A stretch of DNA of 64,000 nucleotides from positions 771,991 through 835,990 of the forward strand of contig NZ_CP050191.1 of NCBI RefSeq assembly GCF_011745145.1. The letters run 5' to 3'. A program made the translations under genes and the position numbers. Under the pieces are notes generated by a model. The model saw nothing but the letters and a program-made list of their open reading frames with translations, had not been told where the DNA came from and did no database searches. The stretch is from Mycobacterium sp. DL440. GTDB lineage: Bacteria; Actinomycetota; Actinomycetes; Mycobacteriales; Mycobacteriaceae. Shown here piece after piece: positions 25,808-34,906 of the stretch; the first letter of the stretch is position 1, and each line of letters opens with the position of its first letter.

Positions 25808-26680
25808 GTGAAGCGCCAGGACGTAGATTTTCTCTCCGAGGGGGTCCTCCTGCGGGCCTGGCTCTACCTGCCCGAGGGAACGGGCCCGTTCCCGGCGATC
25901 GCGCTCGGTCACGGATTCACCGGCATCAAGGACGGCTTCCTGCACCACGACTACCCTGGGTTCTTTGCAGCTGCCGGCTTTGTAGCCCTGGCCTTTGACT
26001 ATCCCAACTCCGGTGATAGCGAAGGCCATCTCCGTGGGGAACTTGATCCGATTGCACAGCAACGGGCCTACCGCGACGCGATTACCTACCTCGTCAATCG
26101 GCCCGAGGTCGATGCCGAGCGAATTGGGATCTGGGGGACCAGCTACGGCGGTGGGCACGTACTTACGGTCGGGGCAGTCGACCGCCGGGTGCGTTGTGTC
26201 GTTTCGCAAGTCCCGACGATCAGCGGTTCGCGCAACCACATCCGGCGCAACACACCCACGCAGCTGCGGGAGAAGCGGGTTGCATTCGATAAGGACCGCC
26301 TTGACCGCGCTCGCGGAGGCACTCCCGCGATGGTCCAGGCGCTCGCTGACGACAACATGTTCACCCGCATGCCGCCCGAGTGCTCCGCGCACCTCGACAA
26401 AGATGTCACCTTGCGCACGATGGAGCTCTACGCCGAGTACGAGCCCGCCTCCATCATCGAAAGAGTCAGCCCGACGCCTCTTCTCATGATCATTGCCGAC
26501 GACGACGACATGACCTTCACCGAGGACGAGCTCGAGGCCTATGCGCGGGCTCGTGAACCGAAGTCGCTCGTGATGGTCAACGGCGACCACCGGGTGGTCT
26601 ACTTCGAGGAATATAAGCGGACCAGCACCGCGGCACGGGACTGGTTCCTCGCTCACCTCGGCAAACCGACAAGCTCCTGA
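25808..26680 (+). CDS. Alpha/beta hydrolase
   Basis: A 290-residue alpha/beta-hydrolase. The nucleophile elbow is GTSYGGGHV (~residue 117), the oxyanion-side motif is LGHGFTGIKDG, a candidate acid is in ADDDDMTF, and the last His in NGDHRVVY. GTG 25808 is chosen for AAAGGG at good spacing; GTG 25793 is an alternative. It opens a six-gene operon of catabolic enzymes. It probably cleaves an ester, but could also be a C-C hydrolase. Confidence 0.85.
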   Translation: MKRQDVDFLSEGVLLRAWLYLPEGTGPFPAIALGHGFTGIKDGFLHHDYPGFFAAAGFVALAFDYPNSGDSEGHLRGELDPIAQQRAYRDAITYLVNRPEVDAERIGIWGTSYGGGHVLTVGAVDRRVRCVVSQVPTISGSRNHIRRNTPTQLREKRVAFDKDRLDRARGGTPAMVQALADDNMFTRMPPECSAHLDKDVTLRTMELYAEYEPASIIERVSPTPLLMIIADDDDMTFTEDELEAYARAREPKSLVMVNGDHRVVYFEEYKRTSTAARDWFLAHLGKPTSS

Positions 26681-26734
26681 TCGCCAAACGAATGTTGTTG
26701 TGGGACTGTGGAGTTTCGATTCAGAGGAGATGAA

Positions 26735-27973
26735 ATGAGCAGGCAGTTCTTTACCGGGGCGAATTTGATCGACGGCACCGGCGATGCCAAGGCTGATGTC
26801 ACAGTCGTCGTGGAGGGCGAGCTCATCCTCGCAGTCGGCAGGGGTAGCGCGCTTCCCGAGCCGACTGCCGGCGACCAGGTATACCCATTGGCCGGCCGAT
26901 CTCTGATGCCCGGCATGATCGACGGCCACGCACATCTGAGCTATCCGAACTTTGATCCCGACGATCTCCACAGTCTCGAGATGACCTACCCGTCGACCTA
27001 CGTGGCGGTGCTGGCGGCCCTCAACGCCGAGGCCACGCTGAAGGCAGGATTCACCGCGGCTGCGGGAGCGGGCTCGATCCACCAAATCGACCGTGTACTG
27101 AAGGATTTGATCAATAGAGGCACCGTGCCGGGGCCGCGACTGCTGGCGTGCGGTCAGGACATCGTGCCCACAGCCGGCGGCATGGACCTGAAGCCGTCCT
27201 GGTGGAATTTCGGCATGACTGGGTTGGCGGCGATCGTCGACGGGCCCGTCGAAGTACGCAGGGCTGTGCGAGCCCAAGCCAAGGAAGGCAATGACCTTCT
27301 CAAGATCTACCCCCAAGGCGGACATGGCGTTCCCATGCGCGGCATGGACATGCAACAGGACGAGATCGAAGCCGCCTGCAACACCGCGCACGACAAGGGC
27401 AAACTGGTCCGTGCGCATGTGGTGACCAAGCCCGCCATCCTGGCCTGTCTGAAGGCAGGGGTGGACATCATCGATCACGGCAGCGGCATAGACGACGAGG
27501 TGATCGAACTTTTGGTCAAGCAGGATGTGTACCTACTGCCGAGCCTGTACATGGCAAGCATTGCGCCGCAATACTATGCGGCCAAGAAAGACAAGGACGA
27601 CCCCGCGCGGGGGGTAGGTCAGTGGTTCGAGCGTGCAGCGGAGAAGCTCGCGCGTGCCCAAGCGGCCGGCGTCAAGATGGTGGTCGGCGACGACTTCGGT
27701 ACCGCGATGACTCCTCACGGCGACAATGGCAAGGAACTGGCTGTGTATGTGAACCAGCTGGGCCTCTCGGCGCACGATGTGATCGGCTGGGCGACGAAGA
27801 ACGGCGCGGAGATGATGCGCAAGGGTGACGAGTTCGGCACCATAACCCCCGGCAAGCTCGCCGATCTCCTGGTCGTCGATGGCGATCCCGTCGCCGATAT
27901 CACGCTGTTGGGCGATCCTGCGAAAATTTCGGTCATGCAGGGCGGACGCTTCGTCACGAATTGGCTCGAGTGA
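26735..27973 (+). CDS. Amidohydrolase (imidazolonepropionase/prolidase-like)
   Basis: A 412-residue urease-superfamily amidohydrolase, unlike the amidohydrolase-2 members elsewhere in the window. The first metal motif is MIDGHAHLSY, then a Lys-bearing strand DLLKIYPQGG, His in VRAHVVTKPA and IIDHGSGID, and the last Asp in VGDDFGTAM. The end ITPGKLADLLVVDGDP is typical of the family. GAGGAG precedes ATG 26735. Its stop overlaps the DUF35 start. It likely hydrolyses a cyclic amide, lactone or similar bond. Confidence 0.88.
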   Translation: MSRQFFTGANLIDGTGDAKADVTVVVEGELILAVGRGSALPEPTAGDQVYPLAGRSLMPGMIDGHAHLSYPNFDPDDLHSLEMTYPSTYVAVLAALNAEATLKAGFTAAAGAGSIHQIDRVLKDLINRGTVPGPRLLACGQDIVPTAGGMDLKPSWWNFGMTGLAAIVDGPVEVRRAVRAQAKEGNDLLKIYPQGGHGVPMRGMDMQQDEIEAACNTAHDKGKLVRAHVVTKPAILACLKAGVDIIDHGSGIDDEVIELLVKQDVYLLPSLYMASIAPQYYAAKKDKDDPARGVGQWFERAAEKLARAQAAGVKMVVGDDFGTAMTPHGDNGKELAVYVNQLGLSAHDVIGWATKNGAEMMRKGDEFGTITPGKLADLLVVDGDPVADITLLGDPAKISVMQGGRFVTNWLE

Positions 27974-28437
27974 TCCCTCGGTCGCGGCGGAACGATGGCG
28001 CGGTACGCGATCGTGTACCCCTTCGGGAGGGTTTGCTGAACGGGCCGCTGTCCTGTCTCGACGAGGTCAGGCTGGCCGGCAGCAAGTGCGAGACCTGTGG
28101 CGAAACGTCGCTGGGTAAGTCCAACGTCTGCCCGAATTGCGGTCGCGATACGGTGCGCGAAGTGTCGCTGAGTGACCGCGGCGTCCTTTGGAGCTTCACG
28201 GTGGTTCGCCACAAGCCGCCGGGCGATTACCGGGGGCCGGAACCATTCGTACCCTTCGTACTGGGGTTGGTGGAGCTGCCGAACGGTCTGCGGGTGCTGT
28301 CGCCTATCGAATGCAGCGTCGACCGGTTGACATTCGGGCTGGAACTCCGCTTCAAGCCATATGTCCGCCGGGATCCGGAGCGCGATGTCGTGGCCTTCAC
28401 TTTCGAGCCGACCAACGTACGAGAGCTGCATGTCTGA
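27970..28437 (+). CDS. DUF35 zinc-ribbon/OB-fold protein
   Basis: A 155-residue DUF35 protein. The zinc ribbon is clear: CETCGETSLGKSNVCPNCG (two CxxC pairs, ~residues 41-59), followed by the OB-fold with LWSFTVVRHKPPG. The GTG start overlaps the amidohydrolase stop (GTGA) and the gene overlaps the next thiolase by 8 bases. DUF35 proteins bind acyl-CoA and partner thiolase-fold enzymes or hydratases such as Ltp/ChsH. The direct partner here is presumably the thiolase at 28430. Confidence 0.9.
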   Translation: MIPRSRRNDGAVRDRVPLREGLLNGPLSCLDEVRLAGSKCETCGETSLGKSNVCPNCGRDTVREVSLSDRGVLWSFTVVRHKPPGDYRGPEPFVPFVLGLVELPNGLRVLSPIECSVDRLTFGLELRFKPYVRRDPERDVVAFTFEPTNVRELHV

Positions 28438-29578
28438 CGTCGTCATTCTCGGAACCGGTATGCATCCGTTCGGCCGGTTCGACAAGTCCTACGAGGAGAT
28501 GGGCGCCGAAGCGGCGGCAGCGGCGCTGCGCGACGCGGGCGTGGAGTGGCCGCAGATCCAGGCCGCGTACTTATCGCGGATGTATCTGCCCGCCACTTCC
28601 GGAGCTCGCATTCTGCGCCGGCTGGGAAGCACTGACATATCCATCGTAGACATCGAAGCCGCGTGCGCCAGCGGCGGTGCGGCGATGCGCCAAGCGGTAC
28701 TCGGGATCCGTTCGGGCGAAATCGATCTCGCCCTGGTACTTGGCTGCGAGAAGATGCCGCGCGGATTCATGGACCCCGCCATGTTGTACAGCTCTTGGCA
28801 GATCGAGCTGGGGACGTCGGTGAACCCCGCCTACTGGGCCATGCGGGCGCAGCGTCACATGCACGACTACGGCACCACAGAGTTACAAATTGCGAAAGTT
28901 GCTCTCAAGAACCATCGGAACAGTGTCCACAACCCGAATTCCATGTATCAGAAGGAGTTCAGTCTGGACGACATACTGAGCTCTCCGTTGGTCTGCGATC
29001 CGATCCGGCTGCTCGAAATCTGCGCGCCGAACGATGGTGCCGCCGCAGTTGTGATCGCTTCTGCCCAGCGTGCCCGGCAACTCGGCTCGCAGGGAAAGAC
29101 CATCAGCATCTCGGCGATTTCCCATACCATTGCCCAGTATTCGGCGGATTTTCGTTGCCCGGCGGACAGCATGAGCGCAATCGCAGACAACCCTGGCCCG
29201 ACCAGTGTGACGGCCAAGCAGGCCTACGAACGGGCGGGCATCGGTCCCGAGAGCATCGACTGTTTCGAGGTGCAGGACACCGACGCCTTCTGCGAAATCG
29301 AAGCCTATGAGGATCTGGGTCTGTGCGCTCCCGGCGAAGGCGGCCGCCTTCTCGATGAGGGCAAAACCGAAATTGGTGGCTCCATGCCGGTGAACATGAG
29401 CGGCGGACTCATCAGCAAGGGGGAACCGGTCGGTGCATCGCATCTGGGGCAGATCGTGGAGCTGGTCTCGCAGCTACGCGGCACGGGGGGTCCTCGGCAA
29501 GTGCTCGATGCCAAGGTAGGTCTGGCCCACGTTCTGGGCGCGGGCGGCAATTGCGCCGTGACGATACTGCAGCGGTAG
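28430..29578 (+). CDS. Thiolase (SCP-X/acetyl-CoA acetyltransferase type)
   Basis: A 382-residue thiolase-superfamily protein. In contrast to the one at 317, the nucleophile is kept: EAACASGGAAM near residue 80. Further segments are FEVQDTDAFCEIEAYEDLG, NMSGGLISKGEPVGASHLG and HVLGAGGNCAVTILQ. The ATG lies inside the end of the DUF35 gene, so a complex with that protein is likely. It would cleave a 3-oxoacyl-CoA, as the last step of a beta-oxidation round. Confidence 0.92.
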   Translation: MSDVVILGTGMHPFGRFDKSYEEMGAEAAAAALRDAGVEWPQIQAAYLSRMYLPATSGARILRRLGSTDISIVDIEAACASGGAAMRQAVLGIRSGEIDLALVLGCEKMPRGFMDPAMLYSSWQIELGTSVNPAYWAMRAQRHMHDYGTTELQIAKVALKNHRNSVHNPNSMYQKEFSLDDILSSPLVCDPIRLLEICAPNDGAAAVVIASAQRARQLGSQGKTISISAISHTIAQYSADFRCPADSMSAIADNPGPTSVTAKQAYERAGIGPESIDCFEVQDTDAFCEIEAYEDLGLCAPGEGGRLLDEGKTEIGGSMPVNMSGGLISKGEPVGASHLGQIVELVSQLRGTGGPRQVLDAKVGLAHVLGAGGNCAVTILQR

Positions 29579-29656
29579 GCGGCAGACTCGTGCCAATCGA
29601 ATCCGAATCCTTTGGCGGACATTGGGATCGACGACAAAGGCGATATCAGGAAGAAG

Positions 29657-30415
29657 ATGATGTCAAATTTCGTGGAAACCTCGCGGGATGGAGCGGTCGC
29701 CGTCGTGACGCTCAATCATGTGGAGAAGCGCAATGCAATGTCGATGGAGATGCGTCGCGAGCTCCTGGCAGTCCTAGAGGACCTGCAGATCGACGCCACC
29801 TGCCGCGCGATCGTATTGACCGGTGCCGGCGGCACATTCTCCTCTGGTGGCGACCTGTCATCGATGCGTCCGGACGATCCGGTGGGTTCTCGTCGCCGAC
29901 TGGAAATCGGCCAACGGATCATTCGCCTGCTATTCGCCGGGTCGAAGCCTTCCGTGGCCGCGGTCGAGGGGTATGCGCTCGGCCTCGGTTTGGCGTTGAC
30001 ACTCGCTTGCGACATGGTGGTGGCGCATCCGCAGACCGTATTCGGCGCCTCGCAGTCCCGGGTGGGTCTCATGCCGGATATGGCGTTGCTGTGGACATTG
30101 CCGCAGCGCGTCAACATGGGTAGGGCGAAGCAGATCATGATGGTGGGTGAGACGTTCAAGGCTTCAGAAGCCGCCGCCGACGGCTTGGTCGACGTATTCG
30201 CCGAAGACAGGTCCGTGCTCACGGTCGCGCTGGAGGAAGCCAAGCGCTTCGCGGCCGCTCCACCGCTTGCCGTGGCTTTCACCAAGGCGGCTCTGGCGCG
30301 CACCACGGATCTGGACTCCGCCTTCGCCATTGAGGCGGACGGACAGGTCATGCTGCTCCAAAGTGCTGATCATGCCGAAGCCCGCGCCGCGTTCTTCGCC
30401 AAGCGGCCGAAGTGA
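29657..30415 (+). CDS. Enoyl-CoA hydratase/isomerase
   Basis: A 252-residue crotonase-fold enzyme. Oxyanion-hole segments are GGTFSSGGDLSSM (~residue 65) and VEGYALGLGLALTLACDMVV (~105). Two adjacent ATG codons at 29657 and 29660 follow AGGA; either could be used. It is shorter than the hydratase at 22932 and not closely alike. It follows the thiolase by 78 bases. Function is hydration or isomerisation of an enoyl-CoA. Confidence 0.92.
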   Translation: MMSNFVETSRDGAVAVVTLNHVEKRNAMSMEMRRELLAVLEDLQIDATCRAIVLTGAGGTFSSGGDLSSMRPDDPVGSRRRLEIGQRIIRLLFAGSKPSVAAVEGYALGLGLALTLACDMVVAHPQTVFGASQSRVGLMPDMALLWTLPQRVNMGRAKQIMMVGETFKASEAAADGLVDVFAEDRSVLTVALEEAKRFAAAPPLAVAFTKAALARTTDLDSAFAIEADGQVMLLQSADHAEARAAFFAKRPK

Positions 30416-30471
30416 TTTCACGGCAGGTGTACCTGCGCTACGCACTTCCGAGCGGGCTCGCCGCGCCCAGC

Positions 30472-30487
30472 GGTAATTGCATTTTTC
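30472..30487. promoter_or_regulatory. GGTAA-N6-TTTTC operator-like site
   Basis: GGTAATTGCATTTTTC; reverse complement GAAAAATGCAATTACC has one mismatch to the shared motif. It is 26 nt before the SDR start, in the 98-bp gap after the hydratase gene. Confidence 0.5.
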
Positions 30488-30513
30488 ATATCCGGTAACC
30501 AGAAAGTTCATCG

Positions 30514-31272
30514 GTGTACGATGGCACGGTGTTCGAGCTAACGGGTCGCGTCGCCCTCGTCACCGGCGCAGGGCGGGGCATAGGTATCGGAATCGCAGCG
30601 GCGCTGGCGCGGCAGGGCGCTTTGGTCGCAGTCAACGACCTTCGGGAGGACCGGGCCCAGCGCACCGTCGACGCTATTCATGCCGCGAATGGCACGGCGA
30701 TCAGCACCGTATTCGACGTGACTGACTACCGTGCGGTGGCGGCCGGAGTCGACGCCATCACGGACGCTCTCGGCCCGATCGACATCGTCGTGAACAACGC
30801 GGGCATCCCGCCCGGCGGTATTCCGGTCAAACCGTTCGCGCTCAGTGGCCGCGCGGACTGGCGTCGCTTCGTCGACGTCAATCTTTTCGGGGTGCTGAAC
30901 ACGGTGCACACCACCGTCGGGGGCATGTGCGACCGAGGCTGGGGGAGGATCGTGACAATTTCGTCGGAGGCGGCGAGATTCGGCATGGACGCCAATGTTT
31001 CGATATACGGCGCATCGAAGGCCGCCGCGGTGACGTTTTCCAAGCATCTCGCCCTGGAAGTGGCGCAATCAGGCGTCACCGTGAACTGCGTCGCACTCGG
31101 CGCGATGAACAACAACGCGGGCGAATGGGGTGAGTCGTTGGCGGCGACCATCCCGCGTCGGCGACTCGGGACGGGTGAGGATGCCGGTGCTGCAGTCGTC
31201 TTCCTGGCGTCCTCTGAGGCCGCTTGGATCACCGGTCAGGTGTTACCGGTCAATGGCGGTTCGACCGCGTAG
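30514..31272 (+). CDS. Short-chain dehydrogenase/reductase
   Basis: A 252-residue classical SDR. The cofactor motif is VALVTGAGRGIGIG, then NNAGIPPGG, a catalytic Ser in TISSEAARFG and the YxxxK site in IYGASKAAAV (~residue 167). The C-terminal has SSEAAWITGQVLPVNGG. GTG 30514 is the annotated start; GTG 30529 would place the start nearer the usual SDR N-terminus. Its last 30 bases overlap the convergent ligase gene. It probably oxidises a 3-hydroxyacyl-CoA or alcohol. Confidence 0.9.
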   Translation: MYDGTVFELTGRVALVTGAGRGIGIGIAAALARQGALVAVNDLREDRAQRTVDAIHAANGTAISTVFDVTDYRAVAAGVDAITDALGPIDIVVNNAGIPPGGIPVKPFALSGRADWRRFVDVNLFGVLNTVHTTVGGMCDRGWGRIVTISSEAARFGMDANVSIYGASKAAAVTFSKHLALEVAQSGVTVNCVALGAMNNNAGEWGESLAATIPRRRLGTGEDAGAAVVFLASSEAAWITGQVLPVNGGSTA

Positions 31273-32877
31273 GTCCGTGCCGGCTCTGCGGCGGAGCATC
31301 GCAGCCAGCTCTCGTTTGGCAATCTTTCCCGCCGGGAGGGTGGGTATCTCGGCGGCACTGAGAATGGCCAGGACTTTGGGCACTTTGTAGCTGGAGAGCC
31401 GGTCTTTGAGCGCCTGTCGGATAGCCACGGGCTCAAGCAACACTCCCGCTTGGACGACCACCGCTGCTCCGACGATCTGACCTCGGTCGGCATCGTCGAC
31501 GCCGACCACATGCGCGGCAATGATGCCTTCGATGGCCAACAGTTCGCGTTCGACCTCGGCGGGGGCCACATTTGCGCCCGACACCTTGATCATGTCGCCG
31601 AGCCGCCCGACGAAGTACAGTGGTCCGGCTCCTACCACGACGCGGTCGCCTGTCCGATAGAAGCCGTCGGCGTCGAAGGTCGACGCCGTGTCGACCTTGT
31701 GGAGTCCGAGCATCATGGTCGGACCTCGAAGCAGGATCTCGCCGATGCCGCCTTCGGGAACCGGGTCGCCGTCTGCGCCAACAACCTTGATGTCGTAGCC
31801 GGGTTCGAAGCTGACCAGAGGCGGGCACAAGGGGTGTTCCGGCACCGGCATGATCTCGCCCCACGAATAGGGGCCAAATGTCTCCGTCATACCAAGGCCC
31901 ACAAGCATTTTCATGTGAGCGCCGCGGGCACCGCGGGCCCGGAAGTTCGGGCGCTTGGCGCCCATGGCACCGAGAATCGGCGCGTCGGTAGCCGGCGCAC
32001 GCTGACACGTGACCGTGCCGCCGGCGTCGAAGACAGGAAACAAGGACATGACCATGCCACCGACCCAGAAGAAAGGCAGCTCACCGGGGACTCGATCGCC
32101 TGGTTCGAAACCGAATATCGCGCGCAGGTAGTGTGTCTTTTGCAGGATGCCCCGATGGCCGTGCACGACGCCCTTGGGCTCGGCGCTCTGACCAGAGGTG
32201 TAGACCATCAGAGCGGGATCTTCGGGGTGGACTTCGGATTCGGCAGCGGCCAGCAGCTCGTCGCTGAATCCCTCAGCGCCGGCCGATTGCAGCCAGCTCA
32301 GATCATGGGCCCACGCCGGTGCAGGCGAGCGGTCGAGGAACGTGACCCAGCGCAGAAATGGCGCTCCCGGTAGGCAAAGCGGAAAGCCACGCGATGCCTC
32401 AATCAACGGCAAGGCGCAAGCGAGGTTAGCGGCGAAGTCTTGTCCGGCGTACTCCTGTTGGGCTAGGACCGCCTGGATGTCGCCGTGGCGCAGTACCCGC
32501 GCCAGCTCTGGCGGTTTCAACAGGGTGCTCAGCGGCACAGCTATCGCACCGATTCGGGTGACCGCAGCGATCGCGACGGCGAAGTCTGCACCATTGGCGA
32601 AGATCAGCGCGACACGGCTGCCCTTGCCAATACCGCGATAAAGCAGCCCCTGCGCCAGCTCGCTCGAACGATCGACGAGTTGGCGATACGTCAGGACCAC
32701 GTCCTCGTCGTCTACCGCAGGGCGGTCGCCGTACGCGTCGGCGAGCATCCGCACAAACCTGGCCAGCGTCTGCGTCGCGTGCAGACGCTCCATCAGCTCG
32801 ATGAGTGCCGGCGCTGCTTCAGCGGTTTCGGCACTTCCGCACCGTCGGAGAACTGAATCTTCGAGTGCATCGTTCAT
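31243..32877 (-). CDS. AMP-binding ligase homologue with altered P-loop and shortened core
   Basis: A 544-residue ANL-superfamily protein. The P-loop reads VYTSGQSAEPKGVVHGH in place of the usual TSGTTGxPKG. Between GGTVTC and GLGMTETFGPY only ~35 residues are present where related ligases have ~80, so part of the large domain seems missing. The later motifs FYRTGDRVVV, GRLGDMIKVSGANVAPAEVE and LPAGKIAKREL are intact. It may be a divergent or damaged ligase. It is divergent from the ligase at 33207 and one of the symmetric operator-like sites lies 64 bp upstream. Confidence 0.78.
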   Translation of the reverse strand: MNDALEDSVLRRCGSAETAEAAPALIELMERLHATQTLARFVRMLADAYGDRPAVDDEDVVLTYRQLVDRSSELAQGLLYRGIGKGSRVALIFANGADFAVAIAAVTRIGAIAVPLSTLLKPPELARVLRHGDIQAVLAQQEYAGQDFAANLACALPLIEASRGFPLCLPGAPFLRWVTFLDRSPAPAWAHDLSWLQSAGAEGFSDELLAAAESEVHPEDPALMVYTSGQSAEPKGVVHGHRGILQKTHYLRAIFGFEPGDRVPGELPFFWVGGMVMSLFPVFDAGGTVTCQRAPATDAPILGAMGAKRPNFRARGARGAHMKMLVGLGMTETFGPYSWGEIMPVPEHPLCPPLVSFEPGYDIKVVGADGDPVPEGGIGEILLRGPTMMLGLHKVDTASTFDADGFYRTGDRVVVGAGPLYFVGRLGDMIKVSGANVAPAEVERELLAIEGIIAAHVVGVDDADRGQIVGAAVVVQAGVLLEPVAIRQALKDRLSSYKVPKVLAILSAAEIPTLPAGKIAKRELAAMLRRRAGTDLRGRTAIDR

Positions 32878-32940
32878 CTGGTTCGAAACCTATCTGGCCG
32901 GTCTTGGGTGGGCAACTGACGGTGGTGTACGGATACAACT

Positions 32941-32957
32941 GGAAAATTATAGTTTCC
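32941..32957. promoter_or_regulatory. Symmetric GGAAA-N7-TTTCC operator-like site
   Basis: GGAAAATTATAGTTTCC, flanked by T and A to give 6-bp arms TGGAAA/TTTCCA. It lies between two divergent ligase genes, 64 bp upstream of the minus-strand start. Confidence 0.65.
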
Positions 32958-32966
32958 AATAATGGT

Positions 32967-32996
32967 TTGACAATTTTTCACTGGAACCAATATCGT
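32967..32996 (+). promoter_or_regulatory. Candidate sigma-70-like promoter for the plus-strand ligase
   Basis: TTGACA (32967-32972) and TATCGT (32991-32996) are separated by 18 bp. The pair is just downstream of the symmetric operator-like site and points to the ligase at 33207. It would give a leader of about 200 nt that contains a hairpin. Confidence 0.45.
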
Positions 32997-33087
32997 CGCC
33001 TACATGTTCCAATCTCCGTGGGCCATCGGCCGACGTTCCGGGCGCTGCGGGTGCCAGACGCGCTGGAGTATCTCGGAGATGCCTGAT

Positions 33088-33110
33088 ATCGCTGCGGCTG
33101 CCGCAGCGAT
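33088..33110 (+). repeat. Perfect 10-bp stem-loop in ligase leader
   Basis: ATCGCTGCGG-ctg-CCGCAGCGAT is an exact inverted repeat with a 3-nt loop, ~97 nt before the ligase ATG. No U-run follows. It could be an RNA stabiliser or attenuator element. Confidence 0.7.
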
Positions 33111-33206
33111 CTGTGTTTCGCGGCCGTGCTCCAAAGCCGTTGGCGGGTCGGAGTTTATGGACGGCTCGGGTGTGGACGCTGCCGTGCTCGGAAACAAGGA
33201 GCCGTG

Positions 33207-34712
33207 ATGGCCGACCCGACGGGCCCTCTCGGCGTGCCGCGGTGGGCCGCCCTACATCACGGCCGAGACGCGGTCATCATCGACGGGGCCCGCCACAGCT
33301 TCGGGCAGCTTTACGCCAACGCAAGCCGTGGTGCGCAGTTGCTGGCAGACCTCGGGGTTGGCCCCGGCGCGCGGGTCGGGCTGGCGATGCGAAATCGGAT
33401 CGAGTACCTCGAGATCAACCTTGCGGCGTGGCTGAGCGATGCGGTGATGGTGCCCTTCGCGTATCGGTCGACCTCCGACGAACTGGACTACCTCGTCAAA
33501 GACGCGGCTATGTCGGTCCTCTTCATGGAAGACGATGGTGCTCGCAGCTCGACACCTGTACCGACGCTCAGCTGGGGTGAATGGAAGCAGCGCATTGGCG
33601 CGTATCCCAGCGTGGCGCCAGGCGCACATGCGGCACCCCTTGTCGAGCGGGTGGTCTCCTACACCTCGGGCACCACAGGGCGGCCGAAGTCTCTGAGGCG
33701 CAACGATTCACCCGACGGTTCATCCGTACACGATCCCGGCCCGTGGCTTGAACAGTTTCCGGTCGACTTCAGTACCGGGATACATCTGTGTGTGGCACCG
33801 ATGTACCACGCGCAGCCGAGGCTATTTACCCATGCCGCCCTCGACTGGGGGCACACCGTGGTGATGATGCGCGGGTTTGACGCCGCAACTGCTCTGGAAC
33901 TGATTGAGCGCGAGCGGGTGACATCGATCTCCATGGCGCCGATCCATTTTGTGCGCATTCTCAAACTTGAACCCGAAGTGATCAGCAGCTACGACCTGTC
34001 CTCTGTACGGTTCGTGGTGCACTCGGCCAGCCCGGTTGCTCCCGCCCTCAAACGTCAGATCATCGAGTTGTTTCCGAACGCAGTCTGGGAGATGTACGGG
34101 GGGACTGAAGGCACCTTCACAATCATCGGTCCCGACGAATGGTTGAAAAAGCCTGGCAGCGTGGGGCGCTCGATGCCTGGTCGGGATATCAGCATCCTGG
34201 ACGAGGCAGGCAATCCGTCGCCTCCAGGTGTCGTAGGACGAGTGTTTCGCCACGAACCTGATCCAGCGCGTCGGTTCGTCTACGCGGACGCACCCGACGC
34301 CACCGCGGACGCGTGGCAGGGGGAGTGGTTCACCATCGGTGAAATGGGCTACCTGGACGAGGATCAATACCTCTTTCTTACCGACCGGGTGAAGGACATT
34401 ATCGTCAGAGGTGGTGTCAACATCTCCTCATCGGAGGTTGAGGCGGTGCTTACCGAGCACCCCGACGTCCAGGATGCGGCGGTGATCGGTATGCCCGACG
34501 ACGACTACGGCGAAGCCGTCCTGGCCATCGTCGAGGCGCGTGGTGCGATCGATACCGCCGATGTGCTTGACCATTGTCGGTCGCGGTTGGCGTCGGGCAA
34601 GTGTCCCAGCCGTATCGACGTGGTCGAGACCCTGCCTCGCGAACCAACCGGAAAACTGCGTAAGCGGGTCCTGCGTGAACTCTATTGGAAGGCGGCCGGC
34701 CGTGCGATCTGA
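33207..34712 (+). CDS. Acyl-CoA synthetase (AMP-forming)
   Basis: A 501-residue ANL-superfamily ligase with ATG 33207 after AAGGAG. The P-loop is SYTSGTTGRPKS (~residue 152), the adenylate motif MYGGTEGTFT, then WFTIGEMGYLDED, the hinge TDRVKDIIVRGGVNISSSEVE and a catalytic-type Lys in EPTGKLRKRVL. All core motifs are present, unlike its divergent neighbour. It activates an acid to the CoA ester. Its long leader includes a perfect stem-loop. Confidence 0.92.
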   Translation: MADPTGPLGVPRWAALHHGRDAVIIDGARHSFGQLYANASRGAQLLADLGVGPGARVGLAMRNRIEYLEINLAAWLSDAVMVPFAYRSTSDELDYLVKDAAMSVLFMEDDGARSSTPVPTLSWGEWKQRIGAYPSVAPGAHAAPLVERVVSYTSGTTGRPKSLRRNDSPDGSSVHDPGPWLEQFPVDFSTGIHLCVAPMYHAQPRLFTHAALDWGHTVVMMRGFDAATALELIERERVTSISMAPIHFVRILKLEPEVISSYDLSSVRFVVHSASPVAPALKRQIIELFPNAVWEMYGGTEGTFTIIGPDEWLKKPGSVGRSMPGRDISILDEAGNPSPPGVVGRVFRHEPDPARRFVYADAPDATADAWQGEWFTIGEMGYLDEDQYLFLTDRVKDIIVRGGVNISSSEVEAVLTEHPDVQDAAVIGMPDDDYGEAVLAIVEARGAIDTADVLDHCRSRLASGKCPSRIDVVETLPREPTGKLRKRVLRELYWKAAGRAI

Positions 34713-34847
34713 TGGTGGCGCGATCACCATTCGACCGGCACCCAGTGCACCAGGCTGAAATCGCTGCCATCTGGCCGGAGTCGGTCAGGAAAGCTGCACA
34801 TCCAGCGTTGCCTCGCCGCCCATCGATTCCCGCGGCACGTTGACCGT

Positions 34848-34892
34848 TGACCAATGGTCACGATAGTATCCTGTAAGGAAAATTGAATTACC
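34848..34892. promoter_or_regulatory. Promoter region of beta-propeller gene with operator-like site
   Basis: A small palindrome TGACC-aat-GGTCA (34848-34860) is followed by a TANNNT-type hexamer TATCCT (34867-34872) and then GGAAAATTGAATTACC (34877-34892), which fits GGAAA-N6-TTACC. The last element is 14 nt before the ATG, so it would cover the transcription start if TATCCT is the -10. Confidence 0.6.
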
Positions 34893-34906
34893 CAAAGGGG
34901 GTTTGC

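Noticed and set aside
25769..27478. 569-codon open frame on the minus strand
   Set aside because: It lies antisense to the hydrolase and amidohydrolase genes, which have family motifs and ribosome sites; the antisense translation has none.
30499..30515. GGTAACCAGAAAGTTC near the SDR start as a motif copy
   Set aside because: The second arm does not match; only the neighbouring site at 30472 fits.
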